Of a stretch of DNA of 64,000 nucleotides, positions 39,464 to 50,725 are shown in pieces. A program made the position numbers and the translations under genes. This DNA is from Armatimonadota bacterium. GTDB lineage: Bacteria > Armatimonadota > UBA5829 > DSUL01. The first letter of the stretch is position 1; every line of letters starts with the position of its first letter. The stretch covers positions 2,806,162 through 2,870,161 of the forward strand of contig AP024674.1 in NCBI GenBank assembly GCA_025998755.1, read 5' to 3'. The notes under the pieces were generated by a model. It worked only from the letters and a program-made list of their open reading frames with translations. It made no database searches and had not been told where the DNA came from.

Positions 39464-40962
39464 TATCGCGCACCCTCTCCCAGGACAGCGGCGATGTATT
39501 GGGAGTTATCGAGTATCTGCTCCGCGGCGCGCAACGCGATGTGGACCAGCGGAGCCGCCTGGATTCCCATGAGTATCGTCAGTGCACCGAGAAACGCCAC
39601 CGGCACAAGCAGTGTCGTCAAAACCTTTCCGGAAGGCCGCTCTGGAACCGCACTCCCCGGCGCTGCCTTCCAGAAAGCTTCCGCCCAGATCTTGGTCATG
39701 GACATCAGTGTCACCATCCCGACGGCCAGCGCCACCCCCACGATGACCCACTGACGGGCGTCCAGCCCGGCTCTTGCGAGAATGAACTTGGCGACGAACC
39801 CGGCGAGCGGCGGCATCCCGGCCAGCGACATGGCCACCACAAAGAACAGTCCGGCCACCAGCGGCGAGGAGGAATACAACCCCCCCAGCTTTTTCAGCTC
39901 GAATGATCCGCAGAGCCTGTGCGCCACGCCACTGATCAAAAACAGGTTGGTTTTGACCACACTGTGATGCACAACGAAATAGACGGACCCCGCCAGGGCC
40001 AGCGGGGAGAAAAGTCCCAGGCCCATCACCATGTAGCCGATCTGACTGATGCTGTGGAAGCTCAGGATCCTGCGGAACTCGTTCTGCGCGAAGGCGCCGA
40101 GCACCCCCGTCACCATCGTCAGCCCTGCCGCCCAGAGGAGGATGGTCTGTGTGTAGGGGATGTCCTGCGTGAAGATCAGGGTGAATACCCGCAGCAGAGA
40201 GTATACGCCCACCTTGGTCAGAAGCCCGGCGAAGATGGCCGACACCGCGACCGGCGGAGTGTGATAGGACGCCGGAAGCCAGCAGAACACCGGGAACAAC
40301 GCCGCCTTCACGCCGAATGCCGTCAGAAACAGCATCGCCACGCAAGTAATCAGCCCGGAGTGTCCCGTGTCGCGGAGCTTCAGCGAAAGATCCGCCATGT
40401 TCAGTGTGCCGGCCATTCCGTAAAGGATTCCCACCCCTGCCAGGAAGAGAGCGCTCGCCATAAGGTTGAGCGTGACGTATTTGATGGCCCCTTCCATCTG
40501 CGCCCTTTCTCCGCCCAGGGCGAGCAGCACGAACGAGGCGATCAGCATCACCTCGAACCAGACGTAAAGGTTGAACAGATCACCCGTCAGGAAGGCCCCG
40601 TTTACGCCGCACAGCAACATATGGAGCAGAGGATAGTATCCGAACCGCTCCCGCGCCTCATCCATGGAGGCCATCGAGTAGATGGCTGTGGCCAGCCCCA
40701 TCAGGCCCGTCAACAGCACCATCACGGAAGTCAAGATGTCGGCCACCAGGGTAATGCCGAACGGCGCGGGCCAGTTGCCCGCTTGCGTGCAGAGCACCCC
40801 GTGGCGCAGCACGCTGATCATCAGGATGATGGCCGCGATCAGGAGCGCCGCCGTGCCCGCCACTGCCAGACGCCGTTGCAGCCGGATGTTGCGCCGGGCC
40901 AGCAGCGAGGCCACGGCGCAGCCCAGCGGGATGAGTATGGGAATGACTGTCAGCGCGCTCAT
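39463..40962 (-). CDS. mnhD: Mrp antiporter subunit MnhD (NuoN/M-like)
   Basis: This 499-residue polytopic protein is homologous to complex I antiporter-like subunits. It has about 14 helices, the TM5-like [20 protein letters not shown] with a key Glu, and [20 protein letters not shown] with the conserved Lys and His. [20 protein letters not shown] is also present. It forms a proton-conducting channel together with MnhA. It overlaps mnhC by 4 bases. Confidence 0.96.
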   Translation of the reverse strand: MSALTVIPILIPLGCAVASLLARRNIRLQRRLAVAGTAALLIAAIILMISVLRHGVLCTQAGNWPAPFGITLVADILTSVMVLLTGLMGLATAIYSMASMDEARERFGYYPLLHMLLCGVNGAFLTGDLFNLYVWFEVMLIASFVLLALGGERAQMEGAIKYVTLNLMASALFLAGVGILYGMAGTLNMADLSLKLRDTGHSGLITCVAMLFLTAFGVKAALFPVFCWLPASYHTPPVAVSAIFAGLLTKVGVYSLLRVFTLIFTQDIPYTQTILLWAAGLTMVTGVLGAFAQNEFRRILSFHSISQIGYMVMGLGLFSPLALAGSVYFVVHHSVVKTNLFLISGVAHRLCGSFELKKLGGLYSSSPLVAGLFFVVAMSLAGMPPLAGFVAKFILARAGLDARQWVIVGVALAVGMVTLMSMTKIWAEAFWKAAPGSAVPERPSGKVLTTLLVPVAFLGALTILMGIQAAPLVHIALRAAEQILDNSQYIAAVLGEGAR

Positions 40963-41306
40963 GTGTCCGTGCTCGTCAGACGATCCAGGTCGTCGGCTCC
41001 CGCTTCTTCCGCGGCTCTGTAGAAAAGCGCCAGCGCGAAGGCCATCACTCCGAAGCTGATGACGATGGCTGTCAGGATCAATGCCTGGGGGAGCGGGTCG
41101 GCGAATGGCGCTGCCGGGACCGATTCTCCCGGCACGACAAGGGGCGGTCTCGCGGGCACCAGACCGCCGGATGTGAAGATCAGCAGGTTGGCCGCGTTGC
41201 TCAGGAGCGCCAGCCCGATGATCAGTTTCACCAGACTCCTGCGCAGCATCATGTAGATGCCTGCGGCGTAGAGCACTCCGATGACCACGGCCAGAAGGGT
41301 CTCCAC
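40959..41306 (-). CDS. mnhC: Mrp antiporter subunit MnhC (NuoK-like)
   Basis: The protein is 115 residues with three helices. [29 protein letters not shown] and [20 protein letters not shown] are the classic MnhC/NuoK motifs. It starts at a GTG one base after the mnhB stop and overlaps mnhD. Confidence 0.96.
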   Translation of the reverse strand: METLLAVVIGVLYAAGIYMMLRRSLVKLIIGLALLSNAANLLIFTSGGLVPARPPLVVPGESVPAAPFADPLPQALILTAIVISFGVMAFALALFYRAAEEAGADDLDRLTSTDT

Positions 41307-41307
41307 C

Positions 41308-41727
41308 TCAGGCCTCTTCCTCCTCCAGTGCCACCACTACGGTCAGCACCACGCCCACGACGACAAGAAACACTCCCACATCGAAGATCAGTGGCGTTCC
41401 CACCTTCAGATTCACAAGACCGGGGATGTGCAGCTTCGCCCACAGGGCGGTCAGGAACGGTTTGCCGGCCATCGGAGCGCACAGGCCGCTGCCGACGGCA
41501 AGCAGCAGACCCCATCCAATGAGGGTGCGCGGCCCCACCCGCAGCAACTGGATCATCCTGCCGGGCGAATACGCCAGGGAATACAAGGCAAAACCCGCCG
41601 CCGCCACCAGTCCGGCGATGAAGCCTCCGCCAGGCTCATTGTGTCCGCGCAGCAGCAGGAACACTGCGAACGTCAGAAACAGCGGCATCAGGAAGCGCGT
41701 TGCGGTGCTGAGAATGAGATCGTTCAC
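41308..41727 (-). CDS. mnhB: Mrp antiporter subunit MnhB
   Basis: This 139-residue, four-helix protein starts [20 protein letters not shown] and contains [20 protein letters not shown], the MnhB signature. It overlaps mnhA by 4 bases. mnhA also carries its usual C-terminal DUF4040/MbhE-like segment, so the complex is the seven-subunit form. Confidence 0.95.
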   Translation of the reverse strand: MNDLILSTATRFLMPLFLTFAVFLLLRGHNEPGGGFIAGLVAAAGFALYSLAYSPGRMIQLLRVGPRTLIGWGLLLAVGSGLCAPMAGKPFLTALWAKLHIPGLVNLKVGTPLIFDVGVFLVVVGVVLTVVVALEEEEA

Positions 41728-44027
41728 GGCGCTTTCCTCCCCGAGAGCCTGAGCTTCAGCACTGCATATACTCCCAGCCCCGCCAGCCCCAACACCGAGA
41801 TCTCCCCCAACGTGTCCAGAGCACGGAAATCCACCAGGATGACGTTCACGACGTTACGGCCGAAACCGGCCGAAACGCTGTTCTCCGCGAAATAGGAGGA
41901 GATGGGCGGGTGCAGATCCACGTGCAGGGCCACCAGCGCCAGATACGCCATCATGCTGCCCGCCGCGAGAGAGATCAGCCCGTCCCGCACGCGCGACCAG
42001 GGCCTTGACAGCCGGGCGAATCGCGGCAGCTTGAAGATGATCAGCATGAACAGGATGATGGTCAGGGTCTCCACCAGGAACTGGGTCATGGCCAGGTCCG
42101 GCGCCCCGTACATCACATAGATGAGAGCCACTCCCCCGCCTGCGCCTCCCAGAGCGGCGATCGCCCCCAGGCGGGTGTCCAGCAGAACCGCGGCGACCGC
42201 CGAGGCGATGATCATCAGTGCCACTGCTGCGCTGTAGGGCGTCACAGGGACGGAGGACACCATGACCGGTGGCTCACCGCGCGTGTAAAGAGAGTGCCCG
42301 GCCAGGGCCATTACGCTAAGGACCACCGCCAGCAGATAGTAGCGGAGGTAGCCGCTCTGGACCACGCGGGTCTGTCCGCGCGCGAACGCCGTGAACGCAT
42401 CAAGCAAGAGGTCGTACAGCCGGTCCGGCCCCCACTTCAGGATGGTGTCCCCCAGCCGCCCGGCGGTCCGGAGTCCGTCCCATCCCATGTAAGCCGCCGC
42501 CCCAAGGGCGATGGAGAGAGTGCTCAGTCCCAGAGCCGCGTTCACCCCAAGCCAGAGTACAAGCCTGACTTCCTCCGGGCGCCCCAGCACGCTCGATACC
42601 GCCGGAGCAACGAACGCCGCGGCCTTGCCAGCCATCAAACCCAGGAGCGCTCCCTTGACGGCAAGCCACACCGGTCCGATCCACATGCTGACCGGAGCCT
42701 CGTGGGCTTTCTTCGGCGCCGCTGACCGTGGTCCAGCAAAGATGCGCAGCCCCGTGACTCCGGCAACAGCCACGAACGAGGCCGATGTCAGCACCGCGAC
42801 TGCCGCCAGCCAGAGGTTCCCTCCGCCCAGAACCGCCTCGAGCGCCAGCTCTTTGCCAATGAAGCTGAGCCAGGGACCCAGCCCGGCCATCGCCAGCCCG
42901 GCCAGAGACGCCGCAAAGGCGGTGAACGGCATTACGCTCCGCAAGCCCCTCAGCACCGACGCATCCCGCGTGCCTGTCTCGTGGTCCACTGCGCCGGCCA
43001 CCATAAAGAGCGCGCCCTTGTACAGTGCGTGCGCCGTGAGGAACACCAGGCAGCCTTTGACAGCATACGGGCTCCCGATGCCCAGCAGCATCACCATGAA
43101 GCCCAGCGAAGCCACCGTGGAATATGCCAGAAGCTGCTTCAGATCCGTCTTCACAAGTGCCAGCGTCCCGCCTGCCAGCATGGTGGCCGCCCCGAAGACC
43201 GTGAGCGAGGCCTTCCATTCGGGTGTCCCTCCCAGCACGGGACTCAGACGCGCAAGAAGGAAGACCCCGGCCTTCACCATGGTGGCGGAATGCAGATAGG
43301 CGCTGACCGGAGTGGGCGCCTCCATCGCATTCGGCAGCCAGTGGTGGAAAGGGAACTGCGCGCTCTTCGTGAAAGCTCCCAGAAGCACCAGGATCAGCAC
43401 GGGTAGATAAAGCGCGGCGGAACGGATCTGATCACCCCGTCCCACGATGTCCGAAAGTTCCATCGAGCCTGCCGCCATCCCAAGCAACAGGAACCCGGCC
43501 AGCATCGCCAGGCCGCCCGTGCCGGTCACCACCAGCGCCTGCAGAGCCGCTCGGCGGCTCCGTTCCTGCTCGTGGTTGAACCCGATGAGCAGATAACTGG
43601 TCAGGCTGGTTAGCTCCCAGAACACAAAGAGCGTGATCAGATTGTCAGACAAGACCACACCCAGCATGGAGCCCATGAACAGGAGCAGGAAGACGAACAT
43701 CCTGCCCTGGTGTGGGTGCCCCTTGAGATATCCGCCGGCGTAGATCAGGATGAACGTCCCGATCCCGGAGATCAGCACGGCGAACAGAAGCGCCAGCCCG
43801 TCCGCGCGGAAGGAGAACATCACCCCGGCGCTGTCCATCCACGGCATGCGGAAGGATGCGGGCGCGCCAGAGGCCGCAAGAGGCATCAGTGAGCCGAAGA
43901 ACGCCGTCAGGATCGCCGGAAGGACGGCCAGCAGCCATCCCGCACGATGCTTCAGCCCCGCGTGAGCCCACGGCACCAGTCCCGCGAGCAGGAACGGCGA
44001 AAGCACTGCCAGGACCAGCGCCGTCAT
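41724..44027 (-). CDS. mnhA: Mrp antiporter subunit MnhA
   Basis: The protein is 767 residues from ATG 44027, whose ATGA overlaps the nth stop codon. The N-terminal roughly 500 residues are NuoL-like, with [55 protein letters not shown] and [20 protein letters not shown]. The C-terminal part adds the DUF4040 and MbhE-like helices ([37 protein letters not shown]). The length fits full-size MrpA. It is the main ion-translocating subunit of the antiporter, which exchanges cytoplasmic Na+ for H+ and supports salt and alkali tolerance. Confidence 0.96.
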   Translation of the reverse strand: MTALVLAVLSPFLLAGLVPWAHAGLKHRAGWLLAVLPAILTAFFGSLMPLAASGAPASFRMPWMDSAGVMFSFRADGLALLFAVLISGIGTFILIYAGGYLKGHPHQGRMFVFLLLFMGSMLGVVLSDNLITLFVFWELTSLTSYLLIGFNHEQERSRRAALQALVVTGTGGLAMLAGFLLLGMAAGSMELSDIVGRGDQIRSAALYLPVLILVLLGAFTKSAQFPFHHWLPNAMEAPTPVSAYLHSATMVKAGVFLLARLSPVLGGTPEWKASLTVFGAATMLAGGTLALVKTDLKQLLAYSTVASLGFMVMLLGIGSPYAVKGCLVFLTAHALYKGALFMVAGAVDHETGTRDASVLRGLRSVMPFTAFAASLAGLAMAGLGPWLSFIGKELALEAVLGGGNLWLAAVAVLTSASFVAVAGVTGLRIFAGPRSAAPKKAHEAPVSMWIGPVWLAVKGALLGLMAGKAAAFVAPAVSSVLGRPEEVRLVLWLGVNAALGLSTLSIALGAAAYMGWDGLRTAGRLGDTILKWGPDRLYDLLLDAFTAFARGQTRVVQSGYLRYYLLAVVLSVMALAGHSLYTRGEPPVMVSSVPVTPYSAAVALMIIASAVAAVLLDTRLGAIAALGGAGGGVALIYVMYGAPDLAMTQFLVETLTIILFMLIIFKLPRFARLSRPWSRVRDGLISLAAGSMMAYLALVALHVDLHPPISSYFAENSVSAGFGRNVVNVILVDFRALDTLGEISVLGLAGLGVYAVLKLRLSGRKAP

Positions 44028-44710
44028 CCAGCCGCCTCCCGCACCGCCGGGGCGGCGGCCGTGCGGCGGGACCCTTCCGGGCACAGGTGGAGCAAGGGGC
44101 ACGCCTCGCATGCGGGGCGGCGGGCGTCGCAGACGGCCCTGCCGTGAAAGACCATCAGATGGCCGAAGATGCTCCAGTGCTCAGGCGGCAGCAGGGACAT
44201 CAGGTCCCGCTCAATGCGGTCCGGATCCGTCTCCCGCGTCAGGCCCAGCCTGCGGCTGATCCGGCGGCAGTGGGTATCCACAATGACTCCGCCGCCGGTG
44301 AAACAGGTTCCCAGAAGGACGTTGGCGGTCTTCCGGCCCACGCCGCGCAGGCGGACGAGTTCCTCCATTGTACGCGGCACCTCGCCCCCGTGGATGGCCA
44401 CGATATCCCGCGACATCTCCACCAGGGCCCGCGCCTTCTGCCGGAAGAACCCCAGCGGATGCACCACGCGTTCCACGTCGGCGATGTCCGCCGCAGCCAT
44501 CGCCTCAGGCGTCGGCCACCGCCGGAACAGCTCCGGGGTCACGGTGTTGACCTTGGCGTCCGTGCACTGCGCCGCCAGGATGGTGGCGCACAGGAGCTCG
44601 AAGGGGTTGCGGTGATCCAGCGTGCAGCGCGCATCGGGATACCGCCGGGAAAGGATGCGGACCACCTCCTCCGCGCGCTTCTTCAGGCTGGATCGGGAAT
44701 GTCTGGGCAT
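44024..44710 (-). CDS. nth: Endonuclease III
   Basis: This 228-residue DNA glycosylase/AP lyase starts at ATG 44710 (MPRHSRSS). The HhH-GPD elements are visible as [15 protein letters not shown] with the catalytic Lys and [13 protein letters not shown] with the catalytic Asp. A C-x6-C-x2-C-x5-C cluster near the C-terminus ([17 protein letters not shown]) binds a [4Fe-4S] centre. It removes oxidised pyrimidines in base-excision repair. The overlap of its stop with the mnhA start suggests shared transcription with the Mrp operon, an unusual pairing. Confidence 0.96.
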   Translation of the reverse strand: MPRHSRSSLKKRAEEVVRILSRRYPDARCTLDHRNPFELLCATILAAQCTDAKVNTVTPELFRRWPTPEAMAAADIADVERVVHPLGFFRQKARALVEMSRDIVAIHGGEVPRTMEELVRLRGVGRKTANVLLGTCFTGGGVIVDTHCRRISRRLGLTRETDPDRIERDLMSLLPPEHWSIFGHLMVFHGRAVCDARRPACEACPLLHLCPEGSRRTAAAPAVREAAG

Positions 44711-44768
44711 GGCCGGTTGCGGGTGTTTGACAGCATTATACCCGCCACCGGCCACCCGCCCCTTCTTC

Positions 44769-47700
44769 TTACCTGCTGAGCGGCGGCAGTTCCGCGAAGA
44801 CCACGTCGTCGAAGTATGCCACTCCGCCCTTTCCGCGCGTCACTCCCAGGTGGATCTGCGCCTGGCTGGCTCCCGGTGGGGAGATGAGCCGGCGGTATGT
44901 ATGGCGCCGCCAGTCCTGGTTGGGCTCAATGCCCAGCGGATCGGATTCCCCGATGACATCCCCGTTCTCGGCCAGCCAGATGATGTGCACCACCGGGCTG
45001 GCGCTTTCCATCCCCACCGTCCGGACGTGGACCTCGAACAGATACGGGGTGAGCTCCTTCACAGGGATGATGTCCGAGCGCCACCAGCGGGGCTCTTCGC
45101 CCACCCGGACTGTCAGATTTCTTTGCCCGATGTAGGCGAACCGCTGGCCCACGTCGAACGCCACGCCTGGCATCACGTTGTAAGTGCCCCAACCCGCGTC
45201 CTGCCAGAGCACATCGTCCGAGTCCTCGGAACGGAGCCAGCCGGGCGGCTCCTTCATTCCCTCGCGGGGCCGGAACTCGAAGCTGGGGTTGGGAACCAGG
45301 TTAACCAGCGGCGGAAGCGTGTTCGGAAACAGCCGCCGGGGGCGGTCCGGCCCGGAGGGCTCGAAGCCTCCGGCCGTCAGCAGGATGCAGTCCATCAGCT
45401 TGGCATAAGGCCGGTTGTCAGCCATCGTCACGGAGGTGCCCTTGCCCCGCCTCTCCGTCACGCGGAAGGTCAGTGTGTGGCGGCCCTTTTTCAGGCGCAC
45501 TTCGCCATAGTGGTACCACGCGAAAACCTGCCGGGTGTCCTCGATGGCGTTGTAGAGGGCAACCACACGGGCATCGCGGGGAACAAGCTGGTTGGTCACG
45601 TGCACCCACTCGCCGCCGTCCACGCGATACCAGCACGGCGAGCTGTAGGAAAGGTAGTTCTCCCGCACCCAGAGCTGATAGACGCCGTCGGTCGGCGCCG
45701 TGAACTCATATTGCGCGAACCAACCCGTGTCCGCCGGCGGCTCCACGGCCGTCTCGAGTCCCAGAAAGGCTCCTGCGCTCAGGCGCGGAATGCCGCCGAT
45801 GCGGCTGTAGTTGAAGTTGGACGCCTTTCGGTCCTCCGCCTCGATCCAGATGTAAGGGGTGACTCTCTCGAAGAATGCGTCGGTCTCGCGGACGGCGATC
45901 TCCGCTGCCTCTCGGCGTCTGCCCTGTTTTGATGCCTCCAGCGCACGCTCGATGATGCGTTGCAGACCCGGCTTCGCCTCCTCCCGCAGGCGCGCGAGCG
46001 CCTCCTGCGCCCGGCGCACGGCGTATCCTGCCATCTCCAGGGGATAGGCCCTGTCGAACGGCAGCCCCCGGATGATGACGCTGTCGCGCGCGTCCAGGGA
46101 GTCCACCAGCAACCCCGACCGCACCCAGCGATTCTCGTCGCGGCGCGGCCAGTCGTCCCGCCGGACAAGCTCCATCTTCTGCGGCTCCAGACGCACCACC
46201 AGTCGGCCGTCGCGCATCTCTCCCGCCCGATTGCCATCCGGCCAAACGGCCTCCACCCGCAGGTCGGCGGGGATCTCAAAGGAGATGGTCCGGCTCTCCC
46301 CGAGCGTGCCGATAACCGTCACTGGCCTCCCGTCTTCGAAGTACTGCAAAGCATACATTCCCGGGTCTGCAGGCAGAAGGTCCACGCCCAGCAGATCCCG
46401 GAACACGCCATGGTAGGGTTCGACAGCCTTCTCCTTGCCGGGCAGCAGCCCGTCCGGGCGGTATCCATGCACTGCGAACACCTGCTTGGAGTTGATCTGC
46501 AGATTCCCGTCCAGCAGGTTCCACACCTCGCCTTTGGCTGTCTGCCCCAGGATCCGGCTGGTGGGGGTGGGGCGCAGCACCTGGAAGCGCCGCCCGTCGG
46601 AGTCCACGGACATCCGGCTGGTGTAGTAGCGGTCTATCTCCGGAATGGAGCCCAGATCCCGCCGGAACCCGATCATCGTGATGCGCACGCCATCTTTGAG
46701 CGCCTGGACCAGTTCCTCCCGGTGGCGCTCCGTGGCAGGCATATCCTCCAGGTTGACGATGAACATCGGCGCATCCGGCCGCAGCGAGAAGGACGGCACA
46801 ATCCATATGTCGTTTTCGCTGCGCTCGATGGGCTCCCGCCACCACCATCCGCCGATCCCGGCGTAGTCCGCGTTGGGCTCGGAGGAGAGATTCATCGAGT
46901 TGGGGTTGTACAGGCCCGGGAAGCGGAAGTACATGGGCGGGCGGTAGTCCACCAGCGCGGGCGCATTGTCCAGAATGCGCTGGTAGGTGGCCAGCCACTC
47001 CAGCTGGCGAGGGTCGGCAGTCAGCGCATCCGTCCAAGGCTGATCCGTCCCGCCGCCCGGCACCATGTTGTATTGAAACACCCCCTTCGCCCCGCCCGAG
47101 ATCAGAGCATTGAAGTTGGCGTACATATGCCCCAGACGGCTGGAGTAGCCGGGCATCTTGTTGCGCGAAGGGCTGTTGTCCTGGTGATTTCCCTCGCCCG
47201 TCTCGGTCACGATCAGCCAGGTGGTCTTGGTGGCCTGCTCCAGCGCGCCGTAGAGATGCCCCGCCATGAACATCAGAAGCGGCTCACCGTTCCCGTAGCT
47301 TTCCATCCCCAGCCCGTCGTGCCCGCCGGGAGTCCCCAGATCGTTGATGTGCCAGAAGTCCAGGTCGGAGAACCCCTTGTAGATGACGGGCACGTCATAC
47401 AGCTTTTTGAAGTGGTCCGCGATGTCGCAGGTGAAGTGCAGCAGGCTGCGTCCCAGATGCTCCTGCAGGTCGTAGTTCATCTGAGACGTGGAAAGATCCA
47501 TCCGGAAGACTTTCCCGCTGACGGGATCCAGCATATACTGATATTCCGGGCCGCGAAGGCGGAGCCGCTTGCGGTCCAGCGGAGCCAGCCGGGCCGCCTG
47601 TTCGAAGCTCTCCAGCGGGTCCTCGCCCGTCCTCCATCGCCTGTTCAGCTCCTCCACGCTGCCGTAGCGCTGCTTCAGCCACTCCGCAAGCTGGCGTTCA

Positions 47701-48869
47701 TAGACAGGGGAGCGCGGGAAAAAGTCCCGGTTGACGTTCATCTCGTTCCAGAGGGGGTCCACGACGAACCGGAACCCCGGCCCGAGCGCAACCTTGCTAT
47801 AGTGCCGGAGGACAGTCTCCACGTAGTTGGGATACTGATCGTCCCAGTAATACATGCTGAACATCTCGGGCGAGTCGCGCTCCAGCGTGAACACCACCTG
47901 GTAGCGCCCCGGGCGCTCCACTGAGACATCCGCCTCCACGTAGCGCTCTCCGGAGACCCTCGCGCGGCCGGTCTGAATCACCTCCCAGGTGTCCATGTCG
48001 AACACCGCGAAATACCCGTCGCGCACCTTCTCCTCCTCGGCACGCACCGTCCCCGACCCGGTAACCTCCACACGCGGGCCGCGACCCGGGTAGTACCACC
48101 CCGGCCCTTTGGCCTCCAGCGCCTGGAACTCGATGCCGTAGGTGAATCCCAGCTCGTCCAGGTAATCAATGGTCTGCTGGAAGAAGCGGTAGTCGTCGTC
48201 GGAGTAGGTCTTCCAGGGGTAGGGTTGATTGACGCCCAGATGCAGGTAGATGCTGCGGACTCCGTATCGGTGCAGCAGGTCAATCTGCGCCTTCACCAGA
48301 TCCCAGTCCCGATCGTAGATGAACATTCCACCTGCAGGCAGGTAGGGGCGGCCGTTCCAGATGAGGGTATGGGCATGGTTGATGTGCCACCGGTGCGGCA
48401 CGCCATGCTTGTCCACCATCGTGCCGGTGGTAACGATCTTCGCCAGGCGTGACGCCTGTTTGCCGGTCACGCGCAGAGGCGCGCGGCCTTCGACCTTCTC
48501 CTGATACACGCCCACCGTCAGTTCGTAATCGCCCGTGGGAATATCCGGCGGAATGCGGATGCGCGCTTTCCGGATCCTGTTCTCGCCCGTCTTCCAGGGC
48601 GAGGGGTTCGGCAGGACCTCGACGTGCCGTACGGCGCCCGCGTGTGTTAGATACGCAAACAGCAGACGGTCCTCCGGCATCTGCGAGACCGCCGTGACCG
48701 TTATGTCCACCGTCATGGCCGATCCCGTCCAGGCGGATGCCGGGGCTTTCACGCTGACCGCCTGGACGGCTGGTGGAGTCTGCGGATACTCGGCCCTCCG
48801 ATACTCAGCCGAAGCCGCTCCGGCGAGCGCAAGGACCACGCATGCGATTGTCAGGGCTGAACGGACCAT
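44769..48869 (-). CDS. Very large secreted GH42-like beta-galactosidase-family protein with C-terminal CBM4/9-like domain
   Basis: This 1366-residue protein has a signal peptide ending near AGAASA. Residues about 35-140 look like an Ig-type domain. A TIM-barrel (GH-A clan, GH42-like) follows, with DPLWNEMNVNRDFFPRSPVY near 370 carrying the proton-donor Asn-Glu pair. The following WLKQRYGSVEELNRRW element is typical of GH42. TETGEGNHQD near 555 is a candidate nucleophile region. Further beta domains lead to a C-terminal LVNLVPNPSFEFRPREG module of CBM4/9 type. Substrate is unknown. It ends 59 bases upstream of nth. Confidence 0.85.
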   Translation of the reverse strand: MVRSALTIACVVLALAGAASAEYRRAEYPQTPPAVQAVSVKAPASAWTGSAMTVDITVTAVSQMPEDRLLFAYLTHAGAVRHVEVLPNPSPWKTGENRIRKARIRIPPDIPTGDYELTVGVYQEKVEGRAPLRVTGKQASRLAKIVTTGTMVDKHGVPHRWHINHAHTLIWNGRPYLPAGGMFIYDRDWDLVKAQIDLLHRYGVRSIYLHLGVNQPYPWKTYSDDDYRFFQQTIDYLDELGFTYGIEFQALEAKGPGWYYPGRGPRVEVTGSGTVRAEEEKVRDGYFAVFDMDTWEVIQTGRARVSGERYVEADVSVERPGRYQVVFTLERDSPEMFSMYYWDDQYPNYVETVLRHYSKVALGPGFRFVVDPLWNEMNVNRDFFPRSPVYERQLAEWLKQRYGSVEELNRRWRTGEDPLESFEQAARLAPLDRKRLRLRGPEYQYMLDPVSGKVFRMDLSTSQMNYDLQEHLGRSLLHFTCDIADHFKKLYDVPVIYKGFSDLDFWHINDLGTPGGHDGLGMESYGNGEPLLMFMAGHLYGALEQATKTTWLIVTETGEGNHQDNSPSRNKMPGYSSRLGHMYANFNALISGGAKGVFQYNMVPGGGTDQPWTDALTADPRQLEWLATYQRILDNAPALVDYRPPMYFRFPGLYNPNSMNLSSEPNADYAGIGGWWWREPIERSENDIWIVPSFSLRPDAPMFIVNLEDMPATERHREELVQALKDGVRITMIGFRRDLGSIPEIDRYYTSRMSVDSDGRRFQVLRPTPTSRILGQTAKGEVWNLLDGNLQINSKQVFAVHGYRPDGLLPGKEKAVEPYHGVFRDLLGVDLLPADPGMYALQYFEDGRPVTVIGTLGESRTISFEIPADLRVEAVWPDGNRAGEMRDGRLVVRLEPQKMELVRRDDWPRRDENRWVRSGLLVDSLDARDSVIIRGLPFDRAYPLEMAGYAVRRAQEALARLREEAKPGLQRIIERALEASKQGRRREAAEIAVRETDAFFERVTPYIWIEAEDRKASNFNYSRIGGIPRLSAGAFLGLETAVEPPADTGWFAQYEFTAPTDGVYQLWVRENYLSYSSPCWYRVDGGEWVHVTNQLVPRDARVVALYNAIEDTRQVFAWYHYGEVRLKKGRHTLTFRVTERRGKGTSVTMADNRPYAKLMDCILLTAGGFEPSGPDRPRRLFPNTLPPLVNLVPNPSFEFRPREGMKEPPGWLRSEDSDDVLWQDAGWGTYNVMPGVAFDVGQRFAYIGQRNLTVRVGEEPRWWRSDIIPVKELTPYLFEVHVRTVGMESASPVVHIIWLAENGDVIGESDPLGIEPNQDWRRHTYRRLISPPGASQAQIHLGVTRGKGGVAYFDDVVFAELPPLSR

Positions 48870-49078
48870 GGGACGAGCGTCCCCCTCTCCGGTTGAAGGT
48901 TGTGAAGGTCTGGTGAGCCGCGCTCTTCCGGTGCGGCCCGGATTTGTCCATATGTCCCTTCTCCGTCTTCCAGCCGCACTCCTCCCAGGCGCTGCCGTTC
49001 CACATAAAGTCCAGAACTAATCAATATAGTGTTACAGTTTTGGCCTCGAAGGCGCGCCGGGCGATCTGTGTCCTGCTG

Positions 49079-49087
49079 TGATAGAAT
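49079..49087 (+). promoter_or_regulatory. Extended -10 promoter of panD
   Basis: TGATAGAAT is an extended -10 element (TGn plus TAGAAT, 5 of 6 matches) about 70 bases before the panD start, with no clear -35 box. Confidence 0.45.
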
Positions 49088-49156
49088 CTGATCTGCGACA
49101 GGCGGCGCAAAGAATCCCGCCTGCATCCGGCTGCGATTCGAGGTGAACTTTCGGCT

Positions 49157-49504
49157 TTGCGGCTTCTCACGCTTCTGAAAGGCAAGATCCACCGCGCCAC
49201 TGTCACGGCGTCCAACGTGGACTATATTGGCAGCATCACCATTGATGCCGCCCTCATGGAGAAGGCTGGCATCGTGGAAGGGGAGATGGTGCACGTCTGG
49301 AACCTGACCAACGGCCAGCGCTTTATCACATACGCCATCCCCGGCGAACCGGACTCTGGCACCATCCAGATCAACGGCTCAGCCGCCCACCGCGCAAGAC
49401 AGGGTGACAAAGTCATCATCGCGGCGTTCATAATTACAGATGAAGAAGTGGAGCCGAAGGTGGTCCTGGTGGACGACCAGAACCGGTTCGTAAAGTATCT
49501 GTAG
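49157..49504 (+). CDS. panD: Aspartate 1-decarboxylase
   Basis: This 115-residue protein starts at TTG 49157 with GAGGTGA upstream. [20 protein letters not shown] followed by ITID contains the Gly25-Ser26 self-cleavage site that generates the pyruvoyl cofactor. [20 protein letters not shown] and GAAxR-like [15 protein letters not shown] complete the double-psi barrel. It makes beta-alanine for pantothenate and CoA. No other pan gene is adjacent. Confidence 0.96.
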   Translation: MRLLTLLKGKIHRATVTASNVDYIGSITIDAALMEKAGIVEGEMVHVWNLTNGQRFITYAIPGEPDSGTIQINGSAAHRARQGDKVIIAAFIITDEEVEPKVVLVDDQNRFVKYL

Positions 49505-49563
49505 GACTCGCGGCTCCGGCCACTCAAAGCCGTGGCCGCTGAAGTCAACAGGCGGCGACGGCG

Positions 49564-50703
49564 ATGAAACAGACAGCATTCTCTCTTCCCATACTCCTTG
49601 CGGCTGCGGCCGCTCTTTCAACCCTCCTTCTCGGCGCCTCCCCGGCGGCGGCGTTCGACGAGGAGGAATACGGCCGCAGGTTCCATGAGGAGATCTCCAA
49701 GAAGTACCGTGTCTACGAGGACCCTCGCCTGACCGAGATAGGACGGCGCGTCTCCGAAGTGGCTCAAGTGCGCGGGGTGAAGTTCTATGCCCTGGATATG
49801 GGCAAGGACGAGCAGCTCAACGCCTTCCAGGTGCCCGGCCACATCTACGCCACCAAGTCCCTGCTGAAAGAGTTCGATGACATCTCGCTGACGTTCATCA
49901 TGGGGCACGAGCTGGGGCACGAGTCGGGCCGGCATCTGTCGCGTCAGGTCCGGCGCAACCAGACGGCCGGGATCGCGGCGGTGCTGCTGGGCGCCATCTT
50001 CGGAGTGAAGAGCAACACCGTTGGCGACTATGCCATCAACCTGGCGGGACTCGCATACATCAACCAGTATTCTCAGGAACAGGAGCGCGAGGCGGATCTT
50101 TTCGGGCTGAACGTCCTCTACGATCTGGGAATCCCGTTCGAGAAGGCGGCCGAGGCGTTCAAGAAGCTGGGGGGCGATCGCAAGGAGAGCCGTACCCTGA
50201 ACGCCGTCTTCGGCTCGCATCCCATGATGCGGGAGCGCATTCAGCGGACCGGCTCGGCCAGCGAGTGGCTCACCATGCGGCCGGTGGATATCTATGAGGG
50301 AAACGGGCGGAGGATCGCGGTCCTCTGGCGCTACACCGGCGACGACCCGATGGGCGAGAACGAAAAGAGACTGCGCGCCGATCTCAGGCGGGAGATGACG
50401 GCCCGCGGCTACACTTACCGCGATCCGGGCAGCCCCCGCGTCTGGACCGCGCTCAGCCGTGCGGAAAAGCTGGATGCCGCCGGCCTGCGGGCCCTGGGCG
50501 ATGCTCTGGGAGCGCAGTGGCTGATGATCCAGAGCGGACTGGACTCCCGGCGAGGGTGGAGCGGGCAGGTGGTCGGGCTGGAACGGATGGTGCGCGTGCC
50601 GGTGGCCTGGAAGTTCCGTCAGCCGGGAGAGATCGTGGATTTCTTCCAGGTCAGCATCGAGAACATCTCATCCGGCAGACACGATGACCTGAAGGTGTCA
50701 TAG
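49564..50703 (+). CDS. M48-family metallopeptidase, secreted
   Basis: This 379-residue protein has a signal peptide ending near ASPAAA. A zinc protease core follows: FIMGHELGHESGRHLSRQ near residue 115 gives HExxH, and QEREADLFGLNVL gives the third ligand Glu. SHPMMRERIQR is the downstream family motif. It resembles the BepA/LoiP group that degrades or repairs envelope proteins. The last roughly 150 residues form a separate beta-rich domain I do not recognise. It starts 60 bases after panD on the same strand. Confidence 0.9.
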   Translation: MKQTAFSLPILLAAAAALSTLLLGASPAAAFDEEEYGRRFHEEISKKYRVYEDPRLTEIGRRVSEVAQVRGVKFYALDMGKDEQLNAFQVPGHIYATKSLLKEFDDISLTFIMGHELGHESGRHLSRQVRRNQTAGIAAVLLGAIFGVKSNTVGDYAINLAGLAYINQYSQEQEREADLFGLNVLYDLGIPFEKAAEAFKKLGGDRKESRTLNAVFGSHPMMRERIQRTGSASEWLTMRPVDIYEGNGRRIAVLWRYTGDDPMGENEKRLRADLRREMTARGYTYRDPGSPRVWTALSRAEKLDAAGLRALGDALGAQWLMIQSGLDSRRGWSGQVVGLERMVRVPVAWKFRQPGEIVDFFQVSIENISSGRHDDLKVS

Positions 50704-50725
50704 CCGACCGCGGGAACGTGCGCCG

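Noticed and set aside
45960-47924. A 654-codon + strand frame within the GH42-like gene
   Set aside because: Antisense shadow of a long conserved reading frame; His/Arg/Val-rich without motifs.
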